NCBI RefSeq assembly: GCF_028553725.1
Contig: NZ_CP067124.1
Coordinates: 940,001-1,004,000, forward strand
DNA from: Paracoccus alcaliphilus
Lineage (GTDB): Bacteria > Pseudomonadota > Alphaproteobacteria > Rhodobacterales > Rhodobacteraceae
Direction: 5' to 3'
DNA: 64,000 bases
Shown here: positions 29,427-39,850 of the stretch, in pieces
How the letters are laid out: each line of letters opens with the position of its first letter
Position numbering within the stretch: position 1 is the stretch's first letter
Position numbers and translations under genes: made by a program
The notes under the pieces: generated by a model
Database searches by the model: none
Seen by the model: the letters and a program-made list of their open reading frames with translations, nothing else
What the model was told of the DNA's origin: nothing

Positions 29427-30911
29427 ATGAAAAAAGCCTTCGTCAGCAGCGTTTCGTTGCTTGCCCTGTCGTTGCCGGTCCATGCGCAGGACGCCGTGCA
29501 GCAGGCGGATGATTCCTATTTCCTGGAGGCGCAGGAGCAGCTTGCCAGACAGATCGCGCTGGAGCCGAATACGGGTCAGGCGAAGAACGTGATCTATTTC
29601 GTCGTTGACGGGCTTTCGATCCCGACCATCACCGCCGCCCGGATCCTGGAAGGGCAGATGCGCGACGTGGACGGCGAATCGAACCGGCTGTCCTTCGAGG
29701 ATCTGCTGCCCTGGTCGGCGTTGTCGCGGACCTATACCCATGATGCGCAGGTGGCCGACTCGGCGCCGACCGCCACCGCCATGTTCTCGGGGGTGAAATC
29801 GGTCAATGGTACCATCGGCGTGACGCAGGGCATCGAGCTGGATGTCTGCGCCAGTCAGGAAGGCAACGAGGTCACCACGATCTTCGAGCAGGCCGAAGCG
29901 GCCGGGCTGGCCACTGGCATCGTCTCGACCGCGCGGATCACCCATGCGACCCCTGCGGCGACCTTTGCCAAGGTGGCCGGACGTGACTGGGAGAACGACA
30001 CCAACCTGACCGACGAAGCGCGCGAGAACGGTTGCAAGGATATTGCCGCGCAGCTGATCGACTGGCCCGCCGGTGACGGGTTCGAGGTCGTCTTTGGCGG
30101 TGGCCGCGGCAATTTCATGACCGCCGAGCAGGCCGATCCGGAGGATGAGACGCAGACCGGCTCGCGCGCCGATGGCCGTGATCTGGTCGGTGAATGGCAG
30201 GCGAAGCATGATGATGGCATCTATGTCTGGGACCAGGAGGGCTTCGATGCCATCGACCCGGCCAATGTCAGCCGCGCCTTCGGTCTGTTCAACCGCAGCC
30301 ACATGCAATACGAGGCCGACCGCGAGACCGATGCCGGGGGCGAGCCGTCGATCGCCGAGATGACCGTGAAGGCCATCGAGCTGTTGCAGAAGAACGAGAA
30401 CGGCTTTGTGCTGATGGTCGAGGGTGGCCGTGTCGATCACGCCCACCATGCCGGCAACGCCTATCGCGCGCTGACCGACACCATCGCCGTGGCCGAGGCC
30501 GTTACCGCCGCGATGGAGGCCGTTGATCCGCAGGAAACGCTGATCGTGCTGACCGCCGATCACAGCCATGTGTTCAGCATCGCCGGCTATCCCGAGCGCG
30601 GCAACGACATCCTTGGCATTGCCGGCGCGGCCGATGACGGCAAGCCCTATACCACGCTGGGTTACATGAACGGCCCCGGCGCCCGTCTGGACGAGCCGCG
30701 CGCCGATCTGACCGATGTCGATACGACCGACCCGGACTTCCTGCAGCAGGCTCTGGTCCCGCTGGGGGAAAGCGAAACCCATGCCGGTGACGACGTGGCC
30801 ATTCTGGCGCAGGGCCCCTGGGCGCATCTGTTCACGGGCATCCTTGACCAGCAGGTGATCTATCACGTGGTCAATCACGCGCTGCAACTGGATCAGCGCG
30901 CCGCGAACTGA
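29427..30911 (+). CDS. Alkaline phosphatase
   Basis: Exported phosphomonoesterase (494 aa), predicted periplasmic. Signal peptide at residues 1-21 (MKKAF... to VHAQ). The nucleophile Ser is in VADSAPTATAMFSG, metal ligands are in GGRVDHAHHAGN and in the late TADHSHVFSIAGY motif. The sequence is closer to the broad alkaline phosphatase superfamily than to short E. coli PhoA. It needs two Zn2+ and one Mg2+. The ATG at 29427 was chosen since TTAGGACG precedes it. The neighbouring ABC cluster may provide metal or handle another substrate; a clear Pho box is not visible. Confidence 0.92.
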   Translation: MKKAFVSSVSLLALSLPVHAQDAVQQADDSYFLEAQEQLARQIALEPNTGQAKNVIYFVVDGLSIPTITAARILEGQMRDVDGESNRLSFEDLLPWSALSRTYTHDAQVADSAPTATAMFSGVKSVNGTIGVTQGIELDVCASQEGNEVTTIFEQAEAAGLATGIVSTARITHATPAATFAKVAGRDWENDTNLTDEARENGCKDIAAQLIDWPAGDGFEVVFGGGRGNFMTAEQADPEDETQTGSRADGRDLVGEWQAKHDDGIYVWDQEGFDAIDPANVSRAFGLFNRSHMQYEADRETDAGGEPSIAEMTVKAIELLQKNENGFVLMVEGGRVDHAHHAGNAYRALTDTIAVAEAVTAAMEAVDPQETLIVLTADHSHVFSIAGYPERGNDILGIAGAADDGKPYTTLGYMNGPGARLDEPRADLTDVDTTDPDFLQQALVPLGESETHAGDDVAILAQGPWAHLFTGILDQQVIYHVVNHALQLDQRAAN

Positions 30912-30929
30912 TCGCCGGCAACCCTGTCG

Positions 30930-30956
30930 CGACCGCCGGTTCATCCCCGGCGGTCG
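30930..30956 (+). terminator. Terminator after alkaline phosphatase
   Basis: Stem CGACCGCCGG / CCGGCGGTCG, 10 bp, with a 7-base loop, followed by TTCATGTTTTT. It lies in the 78-base gap before the next gene, so it may separate or attenuate expression of the downstream ABC cluster. Confidence 0.65.
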
Positions 30957-30989
30957 TTCATGTTTTTCGCCTGACACAGGAGGCCGGTC

Positions 30990-31418
30990 ATGGACCGCCG
31001 TGATTTCCTTGCCGTCGCGGGCGCCAGCCTTGCCATGCCCTCTCTGGTGCGGGCCGATGGGGCGACGGTGCTGCGCTTTGCCGATCTCTATGTCCGGGGG
31101 CGTCAACTGACCGATGCCGCCGCCGCGCTGGAGGGGCAGGCGGTCCAGATGACCGGCTATATGGCGCCGCCGCTGAAGCCCGAGATCGATTTCTTCGTGC
31201 TGACCCGCCGTCCGATGTCGGTCTGCCCCTTTTGCGAGACCGAGGCCGAATGGCCCATCGACATCGTGCTGGCGTTTTCGGAAAAGCCGGTCGAGGTCGT
31301 GCGCTATACCGATCTGATCCGGGTCACCGGCCGGTTCGAGACCGGCTTTGACACCGACGAGGAAACCGGCTTCGTCAGCTTTCTGCGCCTGCGCGACATC
31401 AGCTATCGCAGGCTGTGA
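30990..31418 (+). CDS. Exported DUF3299-like protein
   Basis: 142 residues starting with a twin-arginine-like signal (MDRRDFLAVAGASLAMP), so export is likely. The mature part fits the DUF3299 pattern: GQAVQMTGYMAPPL, FFVLTRRPMSVCPFCETEAEWP (CPFC, possible metal or thiol site), and VRVTG-type strand RVTGRFETGF. Start codon follows GGAGG. It ends one base before the ABC ATPase start, forming a three-gene operon. DUF3299 proteins co-occur with LolDE-like ABC systems, such as the zinc-regulated zrg genes of Vibrio; the parallel is from memory and needs checking. Confidence 0.7.
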   Translation: MDRRDFLAVAGASLAMPSLVRADGATVLRFADLYVRGRQLTDAAAALEGQAVQMTGYMAPPLKPEIDFFVLTRRPMSVCPFCETEAEWPIDIVLAFSEKPVEVVRYTDLIRVTGRFETGFDTDEETGFVSFLRLRDISYRRL

Positions 31419-31419
31419 C

Positions 31420-32100
31420 ATGAGCGGAGTTGTCATTCACGATCTGCGCTTCGAGACCGGTCCGGCGGCAAGGCGGCAAAGCATCATCCGGGTCGATGCG
31501 CTGTCGCTGGCGCCCGGGCAGATGGTCAGTCTTTCGGGAAATTCGGGGTCGGGCAAATCGACGCTGCTTTATCTGTTGTCGGGGCTTCTGGTGCCGACAT
31601 CGGGTTCGGTTGTCTGGGGCGGCACCGATCTGACGAAACTGGGCGAGGCCGGTCGCGACCGCTGGCGGCGCGGGAATGCGGGTTTCGTCTTTCAGGGCTT
31701 TCACCTGATCGAAGAGCTGTCGCCGCTGGACAACGTGCTGGCGCCGGTCTGGTTCGGTCATCTGCGGACAGCCAAATGGCGAAAGCGGGCGCAGGAATTG
31801 CTGGACCGTTTCGGCGTGCCGCAGGATCGGGGCCGCGCCGGGCTGTTGTCGCGGGGCGAACAGCAGCGGGTGGCGCTGGCCCGCGCGCTGATCTTCGATC
31901 CGGCGGTGATCTTTGCCGACGAACCAACCGCCAGTCTTGATGCGGAATCGGCGCGCAAGGTCGCGCGGGCCCTGTCCGATCTGGCACGGACGGAAAACCG
32001 GCTGGTGATCGCCGCCAGCCATGACGAAGAGATGCACCGTCTGGCCGACCGGCGCATCGCCATCAGCCGTGGCCGCCTGAGCGAAGGGATACCGGCATGA
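31420..32100 (+). CDS. LolD/MacB-type ABC transporter ATPase
   Basis: 226-residue ATPase. Walker A GNSGSGKSTLLY (about residue 41), signature LSRGEQQRVALARAL (Ser-Arg-Gly variant of SGGEQ), Walker B VIFADEPTASLD, and the H-switch in AASHDEEM are intact. These features place it with the LolD/MacB/FtsE group that works with one large-loop permease by mechanotransmission rather than importing through the membrane. ATG overlaps the upstream gene's end by frame and its own stop overlaps the permease start (ATGA). Confidence 0.88.
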   Translation: MSGVVIHDLRFETGPAARRQSIIRVDALSLAPGQMVSLSGNSGSGKSTLLYLLSGLLVPTSGSVVWGGTDLTKLGEAGRDRWRRGNAGFVFQGFHLIEELSPLDNVLAPVWFGHLRTAKWRKRAQELLDRFGVPQDRGRAGLLSRGEQQRVALARALIFDPAVIFADEPTASLDAESARKVARALSDLARTENRLVIAASHDEEMHRLADRRIAISRGRLSEGIPA

Positions 32101-33380
32101 ACCCCTTTCCCCTGATCCTTGCCGCGTTTCGCCGCAGCAGGCTGAGCGCCATCGTCTTTATCGCCGTCATCGCGCTGACCGTGACGATGGGCATCGCGAT
32201 TTCGGCGCAGGAACGCGCGCTGCGCAAGGGCAGTGGCACGGCGGCGGACGGTTTCGACCTGATCGTCGCCGCGCCGGGCAGCCATACGGACACGCTGTTT
32301 TCGGTCGTCTATCTGGACCCGGTGGCGGGCGGATTGCTGCAACCCGGCACTCTGGCCGGGCTGATGGCCGAGGACAGGGCGGATTTCGCTGCCCCCGTGG
32401 GGTTCGGCGACAGCTTTCGCGGCGATCAGGTGGTGGGCACGACCGCCAATCTGGTCGGCCATCTGAGCGGCGATCTGGCCGAGGGCCGCATGTTTGCCGA
32501 CCGGTTCGAGGCGGTGGTGGGGGCGCTGTCTCCGTTGCAGACAGGCGCGGTGATCGAGATCGCGCATGGTGACGCGGGCGAGATGGGCGACGCGGATCAT
32601 GCCGGGGATCACGGGCACGACCATCACGACCATCACGAGGGTCACGCCCATGATGAGCATGACGATCACGCCGATGAGCATCTGCACGATCCGGTCACCG
32701 TGGTCGGGCGGATGCAGGCAACCGGCACGCCCTGGGATCACGCCATTGTCGTGCCGATCGAATATACATGGTATTCGCACAACCTGCCGCTGGGGCATGC
32801 GCCGGGGGATCAGGACCGGATCGGCCCGCCGTTTTCGCCCGATCATCTGCCGGGGGTGCCGGCGGTGGTGGTCAAGCCGCAGAACTTTGCCGCCGCCTAT
32901 GAGTTGCGGACACGTTATCGCGACGAGGGCAGCACCGCGTTTTTCCCGGCCGAGGTTCTGGTCGAGCTTTATGCCGTTCTGGGTGACGCGGCGCGGATCA
33001 TGTCGGCGCTGACGCTGGCGGCGCAACTGCTGGTGGTGGTGGCGATTCTGGCCGGGTTGTTGGCGGTGCTGGACCTGCAACGCCAGCGGTTCGCGGTGTT
33101 GCGGGCGCTGGGGGCACCGGGAGGTTTCATCTTTCTGACCGTCTGGCTGTATGTCTGGCTGCTGGTGATGGTCGGCACCGTTCTGGGGCTGCCGCTGGGG
33201 ATGCTGGCGGCGCAGGTGGTGTCGGGGCTGATCACCGCGCAGACCGGGGTGTCGATGGCGCCCGAGATCCGGCTGGCGGAACTGCGCCTGATCGGCGGGC
33301 TGATCGGGCTGAGCCTGCTGCTGGCCGTCGTTCCCGCCGCGCTGATCTATCGCCGTCCGGTGGTCGAGGCGCTGCGGTAA
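32097..33380 (+). CDS. FtsX/MacB-type ABC permease with histidine-rich periplasmic loop
   Basis: 427 residues. One N-terminal transmembrane helix (about 17-36), a large periplasmic domain (about 40-300) and three C-terminal helices (about 300-425) give the MacB/LolC topology. Residues 157-198 are an acidic, histidine-rich loop with 14 His (DHGHDHHDHHEGHAH is its core), typical of Zn2+-binding segments in zinc transporters and chaperones. Forms an operon with the ATPase and the DUF3299-like protein. The likely substrate is zinc or a zinc-bound protein, but this is inference. Confidence 0.85.
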   Translation: MNPFPLILAAFRRSRLSAIVFIAVIALTVTMGIAISAQERALRKGSGTAADGFDLIVAAPGSHTDTLFSVVYLDPVAGGLLQPGTLAGLMAEDRADFAAPVGFGDSFRGDQVVGTTANLVGHLSGDLAEGRMFADRFEAVVGALSPLQTGAVIEIAHGDAGEMGDADHAGDHGHDHHDHHEGHAHDEHDDHADEHLHDPVTVVGRMQATGTPWDHAIVVPIEYTWYSHNLPLGHAPGDQDRIGPPFSPDHLPGVPAVVVKPQNFAAAYELRTRYRDEGSTAFFPAEVLVELYAVLGDAARIMSALTLAAQLLVVVAILAGLLAVLDLQRQRFAVLRALGAPGGFIFLTVWLYVWLLVMVGTVLGLPLGMLAAQVVSGLITAQTGVSMAPEIRLAELRLIGGLIGLSLLLAVVPAALIYRRPVVEALR

Positions 33381-33492
33381 GCCGGTGGACAGAGGCTGTC
33401 ACCTTGTCTTTTCCACCAGACCTTAACGGCAATCAGAGTTTCGGGCTGGGATGGCCAGAGCAGGGCCGCGAAAAAGACAGGTTCTGGCGCAG

Positions 33493-33687
33493 ATGATCGG
33501 CATCGACATCTCAAAGGCGACGCCTGATGTAAATGCCCATCCTGAAGGTGACGATCTCTGCAGCCATGACTTGGCACCGATCTTTCATCTGATCGCGACC
33601 GGATCGTTTTGGACGCTGCCAGCGGGCTCTGCACAGAGTGGATGTTTTTTGCGTATCCGACTTGACGGGCGCGCGCGGTCTGCGTAA
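33493..33687 (+). pseudogene. Truncated IS110-family transposase N-terminus
   Basis: The frame begins MIGIDISKATPDVNAH, the first catalytic block (DEDD, first Asp in GIDISK) of IS110/IS1111 transposases, then loses similarity within about 20 residues and soon stops. The rest of the transposase is missing. Lies in the 352-base gap between the ABC permease and the tRNA-Asp genes. Confidence 0.6.
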
Positions 33688-33732
33688 ACCCCGCTCACCC
33701 CGGCGGGCGATCGGCCGGGGCAAGGTGAGTGT

Positions 33733-33809
33733 GCGGTTGTAGCTCAGTTGGTTAGAGTACCGGCCTGTCACGCCGGGGGTCGCGGGTTCGAGCCCCGTCA
33801 ACCGCGCCA
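33733..33809 (+). tRNA. tRNA-Asp (GTC), copy 1
   Basis: 77 bases with encoded CCA. Acceptor stem GCGGTTG/CAACCGC, D-arm GCTCAGTTGGTTAGAGT, anticodon loop CTGTCAC (anticodon GTC), T-arm CGGGTTCGAGCCCCG. Confidence 0.96.
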
Positions 33810-33831
33810 CCACCCTTCGCCCGATAAATGC

Positions 33832-33908
33832 GCGGTTGTAGCTCAGTTGGTTAGAGTACCGGCCTGTCACGCCGGGGGTCGCGGGTTCGAGCCCCGTCAA
33901 CCGCGCCA
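33832..33908 (+). tRNA. tRNA-Asp (GTC), copy 2
   Basis: Identical in sequence to copy 1 and only 22 bases downstream of it, so a tandem duplication with a 99-base period. Both probably come from one transcript. Confidence 0.96.
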
Positions 33909-34068
33909 TTTATCCCTGATTATGCGAACAAGGCATAAAAGCGTACGAACCCGAGGCTTGTCGGGCACTCCCCTGTTCAGAGGAAGCTTTGGGAAGGCGA
34001 CGGGTGAATGCTTGCGTTGTTTGTCAATGATCTGAATGTCCAGATTGGTTGATGTTCAGGATTCGGGG

Positions 34069-34206
34069 CTACGAGTTCTCTGATTCTGATGTCCAGACCT
34101 TGCAGATGTATTCGCAGGGCGTGAGGGCCAGCCAGGATCCGCCATCGGTGCGAGGACCATGGCTGGCGAGAGTTTTGAGGCGACCGGCAAAGTTACAGGC
34201 GGCGAT
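34069..34206 (-). pseudogene. Decayed IS481-family transposase C-terminus
   Basis: Minus-strand reading has NFAGRLKTL and, after a 14-residue insertion, LTPCEYICKVWTSES, which match the end of IS481-type transposases (NF..RLKTL..LTPYEFIC..WTSEP..). The start, the DDE catalytic core and the normal end are missing. A small open frame (34069-34296) surrounds it but is not a functional gene. Confidence 0.55.
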
Positions 34207-34384
34207 GAAGCGCCATTCCTGCGGGTCCGAACAGAATGATCTGTTGCCGTCGGCGCTCAATCTGTCAGACGAGGCGGTTGTCGTCCGCTGGATCAAGAAC
34301 CCCTGCTGAACTGCATTTCACCGACGGGACGCCCTTTCCGCATCGTCCATCTGACGGACGCCCGGCTTGAGATGTCGGATTTGG

Positions 34385-34489
34385 GCGCTGCTGGTCGGCC
34401 TCGCAAAGAAGGCCGGGATCGATCTGCGCCAGGGCTACGCGCTGGTCACCTGCTTCGGCAACACCGCCGCGCGGATCCATCCGTTCTGA
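34385..34489 (+). pseudogene. Short IS5-like transposase remnant
   Basis: A plus-strand frame reading ALLVGLAKKAGIDLRQGYALVT resembles the C-terminal region of IS5-group transposases (VAKKAG.KLRQSYARV). It diverges immediately after and stops. No start or terminal repeats seen. The rest of 33909-34634 shows no intact gene; it looks like insertion-sequence debris. Confidence 0.4.
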
Positions 34490-34634
34490 CCGTGCAGACC
34501 TGAAAGCGCCCCCGACGCCAGATCAATGGCCAGCCCCCCGGCCTCGGACCGCTATGCACCTTCGATGCGGCTGAAGGCGGCAGCCATCGCATCGGTTCAA
34601 AATGCTGGGCGCAGGCGGTGCGCGGCGTCAACCG

Positions 34635-36548
34635 TTATTGACCACCATCGGCAGACCCGTCCGCATCGTCCCATTCCCAGGGACGTGTCAGCTCGCCCAG
34701 TCGCTTGCGCACCTGATCCTCGTCGGCCGTGCCGTCGCGCCCCAGACGGGCGACAAGACCGCGTTTCTTGTCCTCATAGACCTCGGTCACATGGGCGCCG
34801 GTGCCTTGCAGCGTGGCGTCATAGACGCGGCGGATCGCCAGTTTGCGCAACTCGGGCTTGAAGATCTTGCCGACGGCGGTCTTGGGCAGTTCGGGCAGGA
34901 TCTCGATATGTTTCGGGATTGCGGCGCGTTCGTGGATATGGCTGCGGGCATGTTCGGTCAGTTCCTCGACCGTCACCCCGGCGCCCGAGATCAGTTCCAC
35001 ATAGACGCAGGGCAATTCGCCCGCGAAACTGTCGGGCTGGCCGATGGCGCCGGCGAAGCCGACGGCGGGATGGGACAGCATGCCGTCCTCGATCTCGGCC
35101 GGGTCGATATTGTGGCCGCCGCGGATGATCAGGTCCTTGGCGCGGCCGGTGATCCACAGATAGCCGTCCGGGTCGATCCGCCCCAGATCGCCGGTGCGCA
35201 GATAGCGGTCCTCGGCGAACAGGCGGTGGTTCTTGTCGGCCTCGGTATAGGTGCTGCCGGGAAAGACGCCGGGATTGGCCACGCAGATTTCGCCCACCTC
35301 GTCGGTGGCGCATTCATGGACCTTGCCCGCATCGTCATGCCTGAGGATGCGCACATGGGTATAGGGCAGGGGCAGGCCGACCGAGCCGACCTTCTTCACC
35401 CCGTCGGGCGGGTTGCAGCTGACCAGACAGGTGGCCTCGGTCAGCCCGTAGCCCTCGGCGATCTCGACCCCGGTGGCCTGTCTGAAGCGGTTGTAAAGCT
35501 CGATCGGCAGGGGGGCGGAACCCGAAATCGCCGTGCGCAGCGATGACACATCGGCATCGACGGGCCGCTGCATCAGCGCCGAGATCGCGGTCGGCACGGT
35601 AATCAGGAACGTCGCCTGCCAGCGTTCGATCAGCTTCCAGAAATTGTCGAAGACGCCGTCGCCGCGATAGCCTGCGGGCGTCGGCATCACCACCTGCGCG
35701 CCGGAATCGATGCAGGACATCAGGATCGGATAGGCCGCGAAGACGTGAAACATCGGCAGCGGGCACATCAGCACATCGGTTTCGTCGAACAGCAGCGAGC
35801 CGCCCAGCCAGCCATTATAGATCATGCCGGAATATTTGTGCTGCGCGACCTTGGGCGTGCCGGTGGTGCCGCCGGTGTGGAAATAGGCGGCGACGCGATC
35901 CTGCCGGACATCCTCGAAATCCAGCCGGGTGTGGTTCATGGCACTGGTCGCGGCCTCGAAATCCAGCACCTTGGCGTGATGGGCGGTTTTCACCTTTGGC
36001 CGGATCAGTGGCACGATATAGTGCTTCAGCCCGCGCAGGTGCCGGTTCAGGTCGATCTCGATGATATGGGTGATGTCTGGGCACATGGCGACGGCCTCGG
36101 CCGCCTTCTGCGCCACGTCGGTCTTTGGAAAGGCCTTCAGCGTCACCAGCACCTTGGCGCGGGTCTCGCGCAGGATGCCTGCGATCTGCTGCGGGTCCAG
36201 CAGCGGGTTGACCGGGCTGACCACGCCTGCGGTCGCGCCCGCCAGCAGCACGACCGGGGTCTCGATGCTGTTGGGCAGCATATAGGCGACGGTATCGGAA
36301 GGACCGACCCCCAGACTGCGGAACAGGTTGGCGGTTTCCGTGACACGTTCCAGAAATTCGCGCCAGTTCAACGTGGTGGCGTGATCGCGCGGACCGGACA
36401 GCAACTGAAAGCTGATGGCGGGGCGTTCGGGAAAGCGCGAGGCCGTTCGCGACAGGAATTCATGAATGGTGACCGGCAGGTCGCGATCTTCATAGGCCAT
36501 TTCGGCTTCGAATCGCCGCAGGTCGTCACTGTTCTCGAATCTTGCCAT
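34635..36548 (-). CDS. Acyl-CoA synthetase (AMP-forming)
   Basis: Cytosolic enzyme (637 aa) activating a carboxylic acid to its CoA thioester via acyl-AMP. ANL-superfamily motifs in order: P-loop YFHTGGTTGTPKVAQ (about residue 225), GYGLTEATC (about 370), RTGDLGRIDPDGYLWI (about 455), and the catalytic Lys region TAVGKIFKPELR (about 570). Fatty acid or related substrate; not further resolvable. A C-terminal extension of about 40 residues follows the canonical end. Single gene with no operon partners; IS debris lies downstream. Confidence 0.9.
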   Translation of the reverse strand: MARFENSDDLRRFEAEMAYEDRDLPVTIHEFLSRTASRFPERPAISFQLLSGPRDHATTLNWREFLERVTETANLFRSLGVGPSDTVAYMLPNSIETPVVLLAGATAGVVSPVNPLLDPQQIAGILRETRAKVLVTLKAFPKTDVAQKAAEAVAMCPDITHIIEIDLNRHLRGLKHYIVPLIRPKVKTAHHAKVLDFEAATSAMNHTRLDFEDVRQDRVAAYFHTGGTTGTPKVAQHKYSGMIYNGWLGGSLLFDETDVLMCPLPMFHVFAAYPILMSCIDSGAQVVMPTPAGYRGDGVFDNFWKLIERWQATFLITVPTAISALMQRPVDADVSSLRTAISGSAPLPIELYNRFRQATGVEIAEGYGLTEATCLVSCNPPDGVKKVGSVGLPLPYTHVRILRHDDAGKVHECATDEVGEICVANPGVFPGSTYTEADKNHRLFAEDRYLRTGDLGRIDPDGYLWITGRAKDLIIRGGHNIDPAEIEDGMLSHPAVGFAGAIGQPDSFAGELPCVYVELISGAGVTVEELTEHARSHIHERAAIPKHIEILPELPKTAVGKIFKPELRKLAIRRVYDATLQGTGAHVTEVYEDKKRGLVARLGRDGTADEDQVRKRLGELTRPWEWDDADGSADGGQ

Positions 36549-36680
36549 TGTCTTCTCCCCTCAGGGCATGTCTCCGCCCTGTTCCCTGACCACCAGAATG
36601 AGACAAAGGTCGGAAGCGGGGCAAGACCCAAGGGCCCGCCCCGCTTCAGAAACGCCGCGTCAGAGCGGGTTTGCGTCGGG

Positions 36681-37163
36681 TCAGACGGGGATGCGCAGCA
36701 CCTGACCGGGATAGATCTTGTCGGGATGAGTCAGCATCGGGCGATTCGCCTCGAAAATGGCCGGATATTTGTTCGCGTCGCCCAGATGTTTCCTGGCGAT
36801 GGCCGACAGGGTTTCACCCTTGGCGACGGTGTGAAAGACCGGCTCGGCGGGCAGATCGGCATCGACCTTGGCGATGCCTTCGATATTGCCCACCGCAAGG
36901 ACCAGCTTTTCCATCGTCTCGCGGTCGGCGCCGCGCGATTCGATCCGCACGGTATCGCCGCGCAGGGTCAGGTGCACATCGCCGCCGTCCAGCCCCAGAC
37001 CGCGCAATTCGGCCTTGAGCGCATCGACCTTGCGCTGCGTATCGCTGGGGGCGGCGGCCGCTTCGGCGGTTTTCAGGGCCTCGGCAGGGGCGGTCGGCGT
37101 GGCGGCTTCCGCCTTGCCGAACAGGGATTTTCCCGCGTCCTTCACGAAATCGAGGATTGCCAT
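36681..37163 (-). CDS. BON-LysM protein (Kbp/YgaU-like)
   Basis: 160 residues. The N-terminal MAILDFVKDAGKSLFGK helix is typical of E. coli YgaU/Kbp. A BON-type middle domain (residues about 45-100: LRGLGLDGGDVHLTLRGDTVRI) precedes a C-terminal LysM domain (about 108-158: HTVAKGETLSAIARKHLGDANKYPAIFEANRP). Kbp in E. coli is a cytoplasmic K+-binding protein; the role here is inferred. The ATG is preceded by GAAAGGACATC. Confidence 0.9.
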   Translation of the reverse strand: MAILDFVKDAGKSLFGKAEAATPTAPAEALKTAEAAAAPSDTQRKVDALKAELRGLGLDGGDVHLTLRGDTVRIESRGADRETMEKLVLAVGNIEGIAKVDADLPAEPVFHTVAKGETLSAIARKHLGDANKYPAIFEANRPMLTHPDKIYPGQVLRIPV

Positions 37164-37371
37164 GATGATGTCCTTTCGGGCTGATCCATGCCTTCACAAT
37201 GCAGGCTAGAGGATGGCGGTTCCCTTGCACAAGGCGCAAGTTGCACCGCCCGCCCGGGGCAGGGCGATGGCGCCGATCCGCCGCATTTTACACAGCCTTT
37301 GGTTGAGCCTGCCGCGCATGGCCACTAGGTTGCCCGCGACCGACAACAAGCCGCAGGATATTGACCCCACG

Positions 37372-37932
37372 ATGACACGCCTTCGAACCCTTGCCGCCCT
37401 TGGCTGTGCCCTGCTGGTCACGGCCTGCGCCACCACCACGACAACGACCGATGAAAGCGCGGCACCCGGCACCAGGTTCAGCGACAGCGACATTCAGGCC
37501 ACCGCGCCCGGAACCGCCCAGTGTATCGCCAGCAGTCAGGCCCAGAACGCCGCCGGGGTGCAGGCGACCAACACGGTCCGGCGCGGGGCGGGGCTGCCGC
37601 CGGTCCGTTCCAGCACCGTGCTGGCCGAGGCAGCCGCGCGTCATGCCTGCGACATGGCGCAGCGCGGGCGCATGGCCCATCACGGCAGCGGCAGCAAGGG
37701 GCCGTCGGACCGGGTGAAGTCACTGGGCTATCAGCCGATGATCACGGCGGAAAACATCGCCGCTGGCCCCTATGGGCTGGAACGGGTGCTGGCGGAATGG
37801 AACGGCTCGTCCGGGCATCGCGCCAATATGCTGATCCCGCAGGTCAGCGAGTTCGGCATCGGTCAGGCAATCGGGCCGGACGGGCGGACGCGGTTCTGGG
37901 CGGCGGTCTATGCCGCGCCGCGCGGGCGATAG
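37372..37932 (+). CDS. CAP-domain lipoprotein
   Basis: 186 residues with a lipoprotein signal peptide (hydrophobic 8-17, lipobox VTAC with Cys at about 19) followed by a Thr-rich linker and an SCP/CAP domain (about 55-185). CAP signatures: AAARHACDMAQRGRMAHHG, AENIAAGP, and NGSSGHRANMLIPQVSEFGIG. Bacterial CAP proteins are surface or periplasmic; activity unknown. The ATG at 37372 was chosen so that the signal peptide is at the start. Confidence 0.85.
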   Translation: MTRLRTLAALGCALLVTACATTTTTTDESAAPGTRFSDSDIQATAPGTAQCIASSQAQNAAGVQATNTVRRGAGLPPVRSSTVLAEAAARHACDMAQRGRMAHHGSGSKGPSDRVKSLGYQPMITAENIAAGPYGLERVLAEWNGSSGHRANMLIPQVSEFGIGQAIGPDGRTRFWAAVYAAPRGR

Positions 37933-37935
37933 GGC

Positions 37936-39768
<1,833 letters not shown>

Positions 39769-39850
39769 GGCGTGGTCCCGTTTGCTTGCGGCCTCGGGTT
39801 TAGGCGGCGGGACGTGCCGAAACAAGGGCCGCGAGGGCAAAGCGGGACGT

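Noticed and set aside
34602..35546. 314-residue plus-strand frame near the IS debris
   Set aside because: It lies antisense to the acyl-CoA synthetase, whose motifs are clear.
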